From JAEUQQ01 sp963697285 (GTDB lineage: Bacteria; Acidobacteriota; Vicinamibacteria; Vicinamibacterales; JAFNAJ01), in the NCBI GenBank assembly GCA_963697285.1, contig CAVONI010000002.1, forward strand, positions 1-64,000: a DNA stretch of 64,000 bases, written 5' to 3'. The first letter of the stretch is position 1; each line of letters opens with the position of its first letter. The notes under the pieces are model-generated. The model searched no databases. It worked only from the letters and a program-made list of their open reading frames with translations, and was not told the origin of the DNA. The position numbers were made by a program, and so were the translations under genes. Shown here one piece after another: positions 56,170 through 64,000 of this stretch.

Positions 56170-56231
56170 GGACCACCGGATGGCGACCGGGCCCGCAGCC
56201 GGTCGCCTCTTTGCCCAGTACAATCCCCCCG

Positions 56232-56936
56232 ATGCCTCCTGCCTCGTTCATCCGCCTCGACGCCGTCCACAAGACCTACCGCCTGGGTGAGACGCTCGTG
56301 CCCGCGCTGCGCGGCGCGTCGCTCGACCTCAGGCGCGGGGAGTTCACGGCGCTGGTGGGTCCGTCGGGGTCGGGCAAGAGCACGTTGCTGAACATGATTG
56401 GCTGCATCGACGAGCCCGACCAGGGCGCGGTGCTCGTCGAGGGCCGCGACGTGGCGCACCTGTCAGACGATGACCGGAGCCGGTTGCGGAACGAGAAGAT
56501 CGGCTTCATCTTCCAGTCGTTCAACCTCGTGCCCGTGCTCGACGTGTACGAGAACGTCGAGCTGCCGCTGCTGATCAACGAGCGCATCCCGGCGGGCGAT
56601 CGGCACGACCGGGTCCATCAGGCGATCAGGGACGTCGAACTCGACCAGTACGTCCACCACGCGCCCGACAAGCTCTCGGGCGGGCAGCGCCAGCGCGTCG
56701 CCATCGCCCGCGCGCTCGTCACGTCGCCGCTGCTGGTCCTCGCCGACGAACCCACGGCGAACCTCGACTCGGGAACGGCGCATCGCCTGATCGACCTGAT
56801 GCTGGCGCTGAACGAGCAGCGGCACGTGACGTTCTTCTTCTCGACGCACGACGAGAAACTGATGGCCCGCGTGGCGCGGACGGTGTTCATCACGGACGGC
56901 GTGATCGCCCGCGACACGGCGGCGGAGTCGGCATGA
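56232..56936 (+). CDS. ABC transporter ATPase (LolD/MacB type)
   Basis: A 234-residue ATPase from the ATG at 56232 (MPPASFIRLDAVHKTYRLGE). It has Walker A VGPSGSGKSTLLNMIG, Q-loop FIFQSFNLVPVLDVYENVEL, signature LSGGQRQRVAIARAL, Walker B LLVLADEPTANLDS and the switch histidine in FFSTHDEKL. This sequence pattern is typical of the LolD/MacB/FtsE subfamily, which drives mechanotransmission rather than classical import. It overlaps the next permease gene by 4 bases and begins a four-gene operon ending with a second permease. Confidence 0.93.
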   Translation: MPPASFIRLDAVHKTYRLGETLVPALRGASLDLRRGEFTALVGPSGSGKSTLLNMIGCIDEPDQGAVLVEGRDVAHLSDDDRSRLRNEKIGFIFQSFNLVPVLDVYENVELPLLINERIPAGDRHDRVHQAIRDVELDQYVHHAPDKLSGGQRQRVAIARALVTSPLLVLADEPTANLDSGTAHRLIDLMLALNEQRHVTFFFSTHDEKLMARVARTVFITDGVIARDTAAESA

Positions 56937-58291
56937 GCCGCGGTTGGCGATTCGCGTGGCGCAGCCTGCGGCGCAACCGGCGGCGCAACCTGGCCACGGC
57001 CCTGGCGATCACGCTGGGATACACGGGGCTGGTGCTGATCGGCGGCTACGCGGTGCGGATCGAGCGCTTCCTCCGCACGACGGCGGTGTACCTGCAGCAC
57101 AACGGCCACGTCATCGTGTATCGCGAGCAGGGCCTCGAGCGCGTCTGGGTGAGGCCCTCGCAGTACAGCTTGGCGCCAGATGCGCAGCAGGCCATCGTCA
57201 CGACGTTGTCGGCCGACACACGGGTCGAGTTCACGGGCCGCTATCTGCGTGGCCAGGGGCTGGCGGGCAACGGTTGCCGCACGGCACCCTTCATGGCCAC
57301 CGGCCTCGACGTCGAGACCGAGGGCCGCATCCTGGCCCATCCTGAAGTGCAGCGGCACGCGGCCGATTTCGCGGCCCCGGTCCGCGGGCGCACCCTGGCC
57401 GACGCACGTGACGTCGCCGACGCGATCGGCGTGTCGGCGGGCCTTGCCCGCCTGTTGCAGAAACCGAAGGTCCACGACGAATTCGCCTCGTCGGCGACGT
57501 TCGTGGTCCCCGAATGCGGGACGGAGCGTGCGGCCGCGCAGATCGCGTCTGATGCGAACGTGCAACTCGCGGGCCTCGCCTTCGACGGCGGCCTGTCGGC
57601 GGTGGACGGCGAGATTGTCAGCGTGTTCCACACGGCCAGCGGCGACACCGAAGACCAGACGATCGTCGCGCCGCTCGAGACCCTGCAGCGGCTCTACCAG
57701 ACCGATGCGGTCACGTTCGTGGCGGCGTGGCTGCACGACCCCTCCGATGCCACGGCCGTCGCCGCCGACCTGCGGGCAGCACTGCGTGGCCGCGGAATCG
57801 CGGCATCGGTCTACACGTACGAAGACTACGACGTGAACCCCTACTACGTCGGATCGATGCAGTTCATCGCCTCGCTGGTCACCTTCATCGGACTGCTGGT
57901 GGTCGCCGTGGTCGTGCTCGGAGTCTTCAACGCGACGACCCTGACGGTGTTCGAGCGCACGCGCGAGATCGGCACGTTCCGGGCGCTGGGTTACCGGCGA
58001 CGCCAGATCTCGGGACTGTTCGTGCGCGAGGTGCTGCTCCTGTCGTCGGCCTCGGTCGTCGCCGGCATCGCGTTGGCCTACACGATTGCGTTCCTCGTCA
58101 ACGCTGCAGACATCCGCTTCACCCCGCCCGGCGTGCCCGGTGCCATCCAGTTGCTCATTACCCCAAACGCCGCGGTCTGTGCCGTCGTCGCCCTCGCCAT
58201 GCTGCCGCTCAGCCTGCTCGCGACGTGGCTGGTCGTGCGGCAGCGCGTCCGCGTGGGTACGGCCGACCTGTTGACCGCGACGACCGCGTGA
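56933..58291 (+). CDS. ABC transporter permease (FtsX/MacB/LolC type), first
   Basis: A 452-residue permease with one N-terminal helix (about residues 18-40), a large periplasmic domain (about 45-310) and three C-terminal helices. This is the four-helix architecture of LolC/LolE and MacB. The FtsX-type signature is TLTVFERTREIGTFRALGYR followed by RQISGLFVREVLLLS. It overlaps the ATPase gene (ATGA) and ends 14 bases before the LolA-like gene. It pairs with the second permease at 59112 and with the upstream ATPase. Confidence 0.9.
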   Translation: MSRGWRFAWRSLRRNRRRNLATALAITLGYTGLVLIGGYAVRIERFLRTTAVYLQHNGHVIVYREQGLERVWVRPSQYSLAPDAQQAIVTTLSADTRVEFTGRYLRGQGLAGNGCRTAPFMATGLDVETEGRILAHPEVQRHAADFAAPVRGRTLADARDVADAIGVSAGLARLLQKPKVHDEFASSATFVVPECGTERAAAQIASDANVQLAGLAFDGGLSAVDGEIVSVFHTASGDTEDQTIVAPLETLQRLYQTDAVTFVAAWLHDPSDATAVAADLRAALRGRGIAASVYTYEDYDVNPYYVGSMQFIASLVTFIGLLVVAVVVLGVFNATTLTVFERTREIGTFRALGYRRRQISGLFVREVLLLSSASVVAGIALAYTIAFLVNAADIRFTPPGVPGAIQLLITPNAAVCAVVALAMLPLSLLATWLVVRQRVRVGTADLLTATTA

Positions 58292-58305
58292 CTCAGAGAA
58301 GAGAC

Positions 58306-59115
58306 ATGACAAGACCTTCACCGTTCAGGATTCTCACGGGACATCCCGATGTTCTCCCGCACCGTCGCAAGCACACCTGCACCGCGGTGCTCTTCACGGC
58401 CATGACGCTGGTCGCTGCGGCGCCGTGCAGGTCGCAGACGCCAACGCCCGACGAGTTGCTGCGCGCGGCCGACAGGGCGCGCGGGGGGCTCGGCACCGGC
58501 ATCACGTGGAACGTGACCGTCGAGTCGACCGACGAGGGCACCAGGACATCGCGCACGTTTCTCGTGAAGGCGCGCGGTCTCGACGCGCTGGTCGAGGCGC
58601 TGGCGCCCGCGCGCTACAAGGGCGAGATCATGCTGTTCAACGACCGCACGATCTGGTTCGTGAAGCCTGGGCTGCGCAAGCCGGTATCCATCAGCCCGCG
58701 GCAACGCCTCACCGGCGACGCGGCCAACGGCGACATCGCCACCACCAACTACGCGCGCGACTACGACGGCACCATCACGGGCGAGGCCGCCGTCGAGGGC
58801 GATCCCTGCTGGACGCTCGAGTTGAAGGCCCGGGCGAAGAACGTCACGTATGACCGCATCCGGTACTGGATTTCGAAGAAACGTCGGCTCGGGCTCAAGG
58901 CCGAGTTCCTCACGGTCGGCGGCGACGTGTTCAAGTCGGCGACGTTCACGTACGGGAACGTGCTCAAGACTGCCGAGGGCACGTTCGAGTTCGTCAGCCG
59001 GATGCACATCCGCGATCAGACCGGCGCCAACACCGAGACGACGATGACGTTCGCGCAGCCGAAGGCCGAGACGCACGCCCCGAGCCTCTTCAACATCAAC
59101 AACGTCGTCCGATGA
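58306..59115 (+). CDS. LolA-like outer-membrane lipoprotein-sorting protein
   Basis: A 269-residue exported protein whose body resembles the outer-membrane lipoprotein-sorting (LolA-like) family. It shows YKGEIMLFNDRTIWFVKPGL, a PVSISPRQRLTGDAANGDIA segment, and DPCWTLELKARAKNVTYDRI followed by RYWISKKRRLGLKAEFLTVG. The signal peptide (HTCTAVLFTAMTLVAAAPCR) is preceded by about 20 extra residues, so a later start is possible. It lies between two permease genes and overlaps the second by 4 bases. A periplasmic carrier for the ABC machine is the simplest inference. Confidence 0.8.
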   Translation: MTRPSPFRILTGHPDVLPHRRKHTCTAVLFTAMTLVAAAPCRSQTPTPDELLRAADRARGGLGTGITWNVTVESTDEGTRTSRTFLVKARGLDALVEALAPARYKGEIMLFNDRTIWFVKPGLRKPVSISPRQRLTGDAANGDIATTNYARDYDGTITGEAAVEGDPCWTLELKARAKNVTYDRIRYWISKKRRLGLKAEFLTVGGDVFKSATFTYGNVLKTAEGTFEFVSRMHIRDQTGANTETTMTFAQPKAETHAPSLFNINNVVR

Positions 59116-60479
59116 CCCCCAGCCCCGGTGCCACGTCGTCCATCCCGACGCGGGCTGCCGCGTGGCGCCCGATTGCGCGCATCGCGTGGCGAAACGTCCG
59201 GAAGCACTGGCGGCACAGCCTCGGATCGCTGCTGTCGATCGTGGTCGGTTTCCTCGCGATCGGCATGTTCGAGGGTTACCTCGGTGACCTCGAGGACCTG
59301 CAGGCGAACTGGTACGTGCAGCGCAGCATGATGGGGCACGTGATCGTCGAGGAAGCGGGCGCGTCGCGCAGCTCGCGCGAGAGCGCCTTCGAGCACGCCA
59401 TGCACGAGGGCTCGCAGCGGTTCACCGACGAGTTCATCGCCGCGCATCCCGACGTGGTGAGGGCTCGTGCGCGTGTGTTGACCCTGAGCGGCCTGGCGAG
59501 CACCGGCAAGACGGGCGTGATGTTCGTCGGGTGGGGCTACGACGTCGAGGGCGCCGCCGCCGTGCGCGGGGCCTGGGCCTGGAACACCACGGCAGGCGTG
59601 CCCCTGCAGGAGGCCCAGGCCGACAGCGTGATTGTCGGAAACGGCCTGGCGGGCCTGCTCGACTGCACCGGCCCGCCTGCCGCGGCGGCCGTGGGCGCGG
59701 ACGGAACGCCAATCAGGGCCGACCGTCCGTTCTCGTGCCGCAACACGCGACTCCAGCTCACGGCGTCGACCGAAACCGGCCAACTGAACGTCGTCGAGCC
59801 TACGATCGTGGGCTTCTTCGACGCCGGCCTCAAGGAACTCGACGCGAAGTTCGTGAGCGTGCCGCTGCCGATCGCGCAGCGCCTGCTCGACACGTCAGCC
59901 GTCTCGTTCTACAGCATCGCGCTGCGCGACGAGGGCGAGGCGGCGCGCTTCACTGCGGCCTTCAACGAGGCGGCCACCGCAGCCGGGGCCACCGTCACCG
60001 CGTCGCCGTGGCGTGAGCACCGCTTCGCCGAACTCTACCGCCGTACCACGCAGGTGCTCGGCCTCTACCGCACGTTCGTCGTCCTCATCGTCGTCACGAT
60101 CGCGGGCATGTCGGTGTTCTCGACCATGCTCAAGGCCGTGAACGAGCGCGTCCGCGAGATCGGCACCTTGCGGTCGATCGGGTACCGGCGTCCGCACATC
60201 GTGCGGCTGTTCACGCTCGAAGCCGTGATGCTGGCGCTCGTGGCTTGCGCCGTCGGGTTGGTGGCGCTCGTGGTCGTCACCGCGCTGATCAACAACGCCG
60301 GCGTGACCTACCGCGGCGGCATCTCGGCGACGCCCATCCCGCTGACGGTGAGCCTGCGCCTGCAAGCGTGCGTGTTCGCGACCCTGTTCCTGTCGGGCAT
60401 CGCCGTGTTCGCGTCGTGGTTCCCCGCGCGGCGCGCGGCACGGCTGTCGATCACCGACGCGCTGGGGCATGCGGCATAG
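59112..60479 (+). CDS. ABC transporter permease (FtsX/MacB/LolE type), second
   Basis: A 455-residue permease of the same four-helix architecture as the gene at 56933. It has an N-terminal helix (LGSLLSIVVGFLAIGMFEGY), a periplasmic domain (about 55-325) and three C-terminal helices. The FtsX signature is MLKAVNERVREIGTLRSIGY followed by RPHIVRLFTLEAVM. The two permeases are clearly related but differ in the periplasmic domain, as LolC and LolE do. Its ATG overlaps the LolA-like stop (ATGA). Confidence 0.9.
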   Translation: MTPSPGATSSIPTRAAAWRPIARIAWRNVRKHWRHSLGSLLSIVVGFLAIGMFEGYLGDLEDLQANWYVQRSMMGHVIVEEAGASRSSRESAFEHAMHEGSQRFTDEFIAAHPDVVRARARVLTLSGLASTGKTGVMFVGWGYDVEGAAAVRGAWAWNTTAGVPLQEAQADSVIVGNGLAGLLDCTGPPAAAAVGADGTPIRADRPFSCRNTRLQLTASTETGQLNVVEPTIVGFFDAGLKELDAKFVSVPLPIAQRLLDTSAVSFYSIALRDEGEAARFTAAFNEAATAAGATVTASPWREHRFAELYRRTTQVLGLYRTFVVLIVVTIAGMSVFSTMLKAVNERVREIGTLRSIGYRRPHIVRLFTLEAVMLALVACAVGLVALVVVTALINNAGVTYRGGISATPIPLTVSLRLQACVFATLFLSGIAVFASWFPARRAARLSITDALGHAA

Positions 60480-60506
60480 GGCGCAGTGAGTTCCTCGTGA
60501 ACAAGA

Positions 60507-60522
60507 AGGCGTCAACACGCCT
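60507..60522. terminator. Small hairpin between convergent genes
   Basis: AGGCGT, loop CAAC, ACGCCT is a perfect 6-base-pair stem 28 bases after the second permease gene, in the 163-base convergent gap before the dehydratase gene. No T-run is present, so termination is only possible. Confidence 0.35.
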
Positions 60523-60642
60523 CAATGATCTCGCAGACATCGAGGCCCTGGAGGGGCCCAACGACTGAGCCCACGAGCCATGAATGGCAGTGCGGGGCGC
60601 AGCGGCGGGAAAGGGGTGCTCCCACTGCCCCGCGAACGCGCG

Positions 60643-62502
60643 CTACGGCACCGTCTGGGTGTTCACCGACGACATCGGCACGTAGGACGGCACCAACTGG
60701 GCGAGGTGAGCCAGCACGGTGAGCCGATCGCCAGACTCGGCCACCTCGATCAGTTCGTCGATGCGCCGCTGGAGGTCGGGCACGCGATCTGCCGAGTCGC
60801 GCACGCGCAGGACGTTGGCCGCCTCGGTGGGTTCGACCGTGTCGCCCTCCTCCCACAACCGCTCGTGGAGCTTCTCGCCCGGCCGAAGGCCTGTGAACTC
60901 GATGGGGAACTCCGCCGGGTCGAGTCCCGAGAGACGGATGAGATCGCGTGCGAGGTCGACGATGCGCACGGGCTCGCCCATGTTCAGCACGAACAGGTCA
61001 CCCGACGTGCCGATGCCGCCGGCCTGCAGCACCAGGTGCACCGCTTCGGGAATGGACATGAAGAAGCGCGTCATCTCGGGATGCGTGATCCTGATCGGCC
61101 GCCCCGCGGCGATGTGCGCCTTGAAGATCGGGACGACGCTCCCGCGGCTGCCGAGCACGTTGCCGAATCGGACGACGACGAAAGCGCGTCCGCTGCGGCG
61201 TGCCGCATCGTGGACGGCGAGTTCTGCGACACGTTTCGACACGCCCATGACGCTGCTCGGCCCGACGGCCTTGTCGGTGGAGATCATCACGAACCGTGAC
61301 ACGTCGAACTGCAGCGACAGGTCGACGACATTGCAGGTGCCGCGGATGTTGTTGCTGACCGCCTCGGCCGGTTGTGCCTCCATGAGGGGCACGTGCTTGT
61401 GGGCGGCCGCATGGAATACCACCGACGGGCGATGCGCCGCGAACACCTGCGCCAGGCGTTCGCGGTCGCGGATGTCGGCCACCACCGTGTGCACTACCGT
61501 GCCCGGGTAGATGCGGCGGAGTTCCGCCTCGCTCTCGAAGAGGCTGTTCTCGCCGTGCCCCAGCAGGACGAGCGTGTGGGCGCCGGCCGCCGCGACCTGC
61601 CGGCAGAGTTCGGAGCCAATCGAGCCTCCCGCGCCGGTCACCAGCACGATCCGGCCATCGAGGTAGCGAGCCGTGTCGGTCTCGCCCACGACTTGCTCAC
61701 GCCGCAGCAGGTCGGCGATGTCGACCTCGCGCAGGCGGCTCACGCTGACGTCGCCGCCGAGCAACTCGAACACGCCCGGCAGTGCCTGCGCCTTGACGCC
61801 CAGCACGCGACACTCGTCGAGCACCTTGCGCACGGCCGTGCCGCGCACCTTGGGCATCGCGATCACCACGTCGGAGATGTGGTACCGCTGCACCACGTCG
61901 CTCAGCGATCCGAGCGTCCCGAAGACCGGCAAGCCCTGGATCTGCTTGCCCACCTTCGCCGCATCGTCGTCGAGGAACCCGACGGGACGCATGTTGATCT
62001 GTGGATTGCGGCGGAGTTCACGCATGACCATGGTGCCGGCCTCGCCCGCACCGGCAATCACGACACGACGAGGCTGGCCGTCGGTGCCTCCGGACGGGGC
62101 CCGCTGCCATGCCTCGCCCACCACCCGCACCGACGCCCTGAGCCCGCCGACGCACAGCAGGGTGAGGACCCAGTCGCTGACGATCACCGAACGAGGGAAG
62201 GCGCCGAGCAATCCCGTGACCGACAGGATGGCAACTACCGCCGCCGTCGCCACGCTCGCTGCGGTCACGCCAAGTGCGACCGCGACGAGGTCATGGGTAC
62301 TCGCGTATCGCCAGTAGCGGCGGTAGAAGCCGAACTCGAAGAACACGATCGGCTTGATCACGAGGACGGTCGCGAGCAGCACGAGAAAGGGCTGCCTGAA
62401 CTCGCCCTGCATGAACAGGAGGTCGAGCCGCAAGGCGAAGGCCCCGAAGGCGCACAACGCGATGAGCAGGACGTCGAACAGGAGGATGAAGCGGTTACGC
62501 AT
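60643..62502 (-). CDS. CapD/WbpM-type nucleotide-sugar 4,6-dehydratase
   Basis: A 619-residue membrane protein with four N-terminal helices (about 1-125), a CoA-binding-like Rossmann region (VVIAGAGEAGTMVMRELRR) and a C-terminal short-chain dehydratase domain. The latter has the nucleotide loop VLVTGAGGSIGSELCRQV. Catalytic residues lie in VMISTDKAVGPSSVMGVSKR, with Met replacing the usual Tyr as in WbpM and PglF. HAAAHKHVPLME is also diagnostic. Members convert UDP-GlcNAc to a 4-keto-6-deoxy sugar for O-antigen, capsule or glycoprotein glycans. It is 52 bases downstream of the WecA-like gene. Confidence 0.92.
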   Translation of the reverse strand: MRNRFILLFDVLLIALCAFGAFALRLDLLFMQGEFRQPFLVLLATVLVIKPIVFFEFGFYRRYWRYASTHDLVAVALGVTAASVATAAVVAILSVTGLLGAFPRSVIVSDWVLTLLCVGGLRASVRVVGEAWQRAPSGGTDGQPRRVVIAGAGEAGTMVMRELRRNPQINMRPVGFLDDDAAKVGKQIQGLPVFGTLGSLSDVVQRYHISDVVIAMPKVRGTAVRKVLDECRVLGVKAQALPGVFELLGGDVSVSRLREVDIADLLRREQVVGETDTARYLDGRIVLVTGAGGSIGSELCRQVAAAGAHTLVLLGHGENSLFESEAELRRIYPGTVVHTVVADIRDRERLAQVFAAHRPSVVFHAAAHKHVPLMEAQPAEAVSNNIRGTCNVVDLSLQFDVSRFVMISTDKAVGPSSVMGVSKRVAELAVHDAARRSGRAFVVVRFGNVLGSRGSVVPIFKAHIAAGRPIRITHPEMTRFFMSIPEAVHLVLQAGGIGTSGDLFVLNMGEPVRIVDLARDLIRLSGLDPAEFPIEFTGLRPGEKLHERLWEEGDTVEPTEAANVLRVRDSADRVPDLQRRIDELIEVAESGDRLTVLAHLAQLVPSYVPMSSVNTQTVP

Positions 62503-62554
62503 GGGTGAACCAGCCTGGAACCCAGCCCAGGGGAGTCGGGCAGTCTGACACGTC

Positions 62555-63613
62555 CTACCCGCGAGGCACGTCGGCCCGACGTTCCTGGTGCCGGGTCAAC
62601 AGCCAGAGTCCGGCCGCCAGCAGTGGCACCCCGAACGCCAGCGAGCCGTTCGCCATCGCACAGTGTCGCGCGTAGCATACTCCAGCGATGGCCCCATAGA
62701 GCGCGAGGCCACCGTACAGCAGAGTTGCGCGTCCGTGCGACCAACCGGCAATGACCAACCGCTGGTAGAGGTGCGACCGATGGGCGGCCAACACGTTCTC
62801 ACCGCGGAGCGCGCGCCGCACGAACGTGAACGACGCATCGAACACGAACGGCCACACCACGGCGACGCCGACGAGGGCGGCACGTGGCTCGGCGTGCGAC
62901 ACGGACATCGGAATCGCGGCGAAGAGAAACCCCAGGAACGCGCTGCCGACGTCGCCCATGAAGATGCGAGCGCGCGGACGGTTGAACACGAGGAAGCCGA
63001 GCGATGCCGCCGTCACCACCTCGCCGAGCACGACGAGCGGCCAGGAGCCTGCCGACCAGCCCACGGCGGCCCACGCGGCCCCGGCGATCACGGCCTGCAG
63101 CGCCGCCAGGCCGTCGATCCCGTCCATGAAGTTGTAGGCGTTCAGCAGGCCCACCACCCACACCACCGACAGCAGGGGTGCCAGGACGCCGAGCGACACG
63201 GCGCCAGCGACGGGCAGGTCGACGACGTTCCACCCCCCGGCAAGCGCCCATGTCGCGAGGCCCACGGCGAGGTGTACCAAAAGGCGGACCGGCGCGGGCA
63301 GGGGGCGCACATCGTCGATTGCGCTCACGATCGCGACCGGCGCGCTGACGATCAGCAGGACCAGGACGGGCAGGGCGAGCGGGTCGCGCGACGGCAACGC
63401 GGCCAGCGCCGCCATCGCGGCGAGCGACACCAGCACGATCGCGAGTCCCCCGCCACGCGGCGTCGGAACCACGTGCGAACTCCGCTCGTTCGGCACGTCG
63501 ATGATCTCGAGACGTTGCGCATGGCGAATGATGGCGGCCACGAGCGCGGCCGACACCGCAAACGCCAGGCCGGCCAGGCCTGAGACTGTCCAGCCGTCCC
63601 ACGCGATGCTCAC
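62555..63613 (-). CDS. Undecaprenyl-phosphate glycosyl-1-phosphate transferase (WecA/MraY family)
   Basis: A 352-residue protein with about ten transmembrane helices. Family motifs are IDVPNERSSHVVPTPRGGGL near the N terminus, NAYNFMDGIDGLAAL (metal/uridine site), GFLVFNRPRARIFMGDVGSA and the His-containing loop ENVLAAHRSHLYQRLV. It would load a sugar 1-phosphate onto undecaprenyl phosphate to begin a glycan. I choose the GTG at 63613, overlapping the epimerase stop as GTGA; an earlier ATG is possible. Substrate is not determined. It is coupled to the upstream epimerase. Confidence 0.9.
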   Translation of the reverse strand: MSIAWDGWTVSGLAGLAFAVSAALVAAIIRHAQRLEIIDVPNERSSHVVPTPRGGGLAIVLVSLAAMAALAALPSRDPLALPVLVLLIVSAPVAIVSAIDDVRPLPAPVRLLVHLAVGLATWALAGGWNVVDLPVAGAVSLGVLAPLLSVVWVVGLLNAYNFMDGIDGLAALQAVIAGAAWAAVGWSAGSWPLVVLGEVVTAASLGFLVFNRPRARIFMGDVGSAFLGFLFAAIPMSVSHAEPRAALVGVAVVWPFVFDASFTFVRRALRGENVLAAHRSHLYQRLVIAGWSHGRATLLYGGLALYGAIAGVCYARHCAMANGSLAFGVPLLAAGLWLLTRHQERRADVPRG

Positions 63614-64000
63614 AGCAGCCCCCGCGAGCGCAGGCCATCGACAGTTGCCTGCCATCCGCGATCCAGCGGCGTCATCGCCAGCGGCCCGACCACCTCCTGC
63701 AGGCGGCGGGCGTCGATCCGCACGTCCTCGACGTACTTGTCGAGCGTCGCCAGCGACACGGGAAGCCGGAGCCTCAGCAACGCGCCGACGCGATCCGCGA
63801 CGACGATCCCGGCGCGGATGGGGCCGATGGGAATGGCCGGCCCCGCACCCCGGCGCCCCGTGGCGGCGCGAATGGCGGTGACGATCTCGCGCATCGTGTG
63901 GAACTCGCCGTCGGTGACGTTGAGCGCGAGCCCCGCCGCGCCGGGAACGACGGCGGCTGCCGCCGCCACGCGGGCAACGTCCTCGTCGAACACGACCGCG
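63610..64000 (-). CDS. NAD-dependent epimerase/dehydratase, C-terminal part (cut by window edge)
   Basis: The C-terminal about 130 residues of a short-chain nucleotide-sugar epimerase/dehydratase. The start lies beyond 64000. The visible part includes FDEDVARVAAAAAVVPG, ALNVTDGEFHTMREIVTAIR and the C-terminal DARRLQEVVGPLAMTPLDRG. These match the substrate-binding end of extended SDR enzymes such as GalE- or WbpP/WbpV-like proteins. It is coupled to the WecA-like gene by a 4-base overlap, the common pairing of an epimerase with a polyprenyl-phosphate sugar transferase in O-antigen loci. Exact specificity is unknown. Confidence 0.85.
   Translation of the reverse strand, partial: AVVFDEDVARVAAAAAVVPGAAGLALNVTDGEFHTMREIVTAIRAATGRRGAGPAIPIGPIRAGIVVADRVGALLRLRLPVSLATLDKYVEDVRIDARRLQEVVGPLAMTPLDRGWQATVDGLRSRGLL

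Overview
The window is GC-rich chromosomal DNA from a Gram-negative (diderm) bacterium. I infer an Acidobacteriota member, probably of the Vicinamibacteria type. The basis is overall codon use, a cysteine-rich insertion in RpoB, LPS/heptose and Lol-like genes, and the gene order. This is inference from sequence reading only, not a database match. I see no rRNA operon, integrase, transposase, prophage or CRISPR array, so this is a core-genome region.

Layout. 1-10.8 kb, minus strand: the classic translation/transcription block, read right to left. It runs tRNA-Thr(TGT), tRNA-Tyr, tRNA-Gly, tRNA-Thr(GGT), tuf, rpmG, tRNA-Trp, secE, nusG, rplK, rplA, rplJ, rplL, rpoB, rpoC. 10.8-28.8 kb, minus strand: a long housekeeping chain of TPR protein, LolB-like lipoprotein, ispE, tRNA-Gln, prs, rplY, pth, rpsF, rpsR, rplI, dnaB, alr, radA, PIN-TRAM protein, plsC, B3/4-domain protein, ispD, ispF, gltX and rlmB. 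Three MEP-pathway genes (ispD, ispE, ispF) lie here. 28.9-31.3 kb, plus strand: a Trm112-like protein, an O-antigen-ligase-like protein and a heptose-7-phosphate kinase. 31.3-36.1 kb: purH, cspA, two uncharacterised genes and selA. 36.3-48.7 kb, minus strand: a nuo (respiratory complex I) operon in the order A-B-C-[gmhA]-D-E-F-H-J-K-L-M-N. It has a phosphoheptose isomerase gene embedded in it and lacks nuoG and nuoI. 48.8-51.8 kb: a glycosyltransferase and a coiled-coil methyltransferase. 51.8-52.3 kb: a noncoding pair of about 250-bp direct repeats carrying palindromes. 52.3-60.5 kb: envelope genes (DUF3108-like, outer-membrane barrel, AsmA-like) and a four-gene ABC operon of ATPase, permease, LolA-like protein and permease. 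60.6-64 kb: surface-polysaccharide genes (CapD/WbpM-type dehydratase, WecA/MraY-type transferase, partial epimerase).

Common themes are envelope biogenesis and core information processing. LPS heptose synthesis is split between gmhA in the nuo operon and the kinase near 30 kb. O-antigen and polysaccharide functions appear at three places.

Three highly conserved genes carry frame disruptions: rpoC at about 17-18, rpoB at about 2560 and nuoL at about 39790. In each case the conserved protein resumes immediately in another frame. I read these as small indel errors in a draft or metagenome assembly rather than biology, though this needs read-level checking. The points most worth following up are the nuo operon's composition, the RpoB insertion, the ABC/LolA-like operon and the two families of palindromic intergenic repeats.
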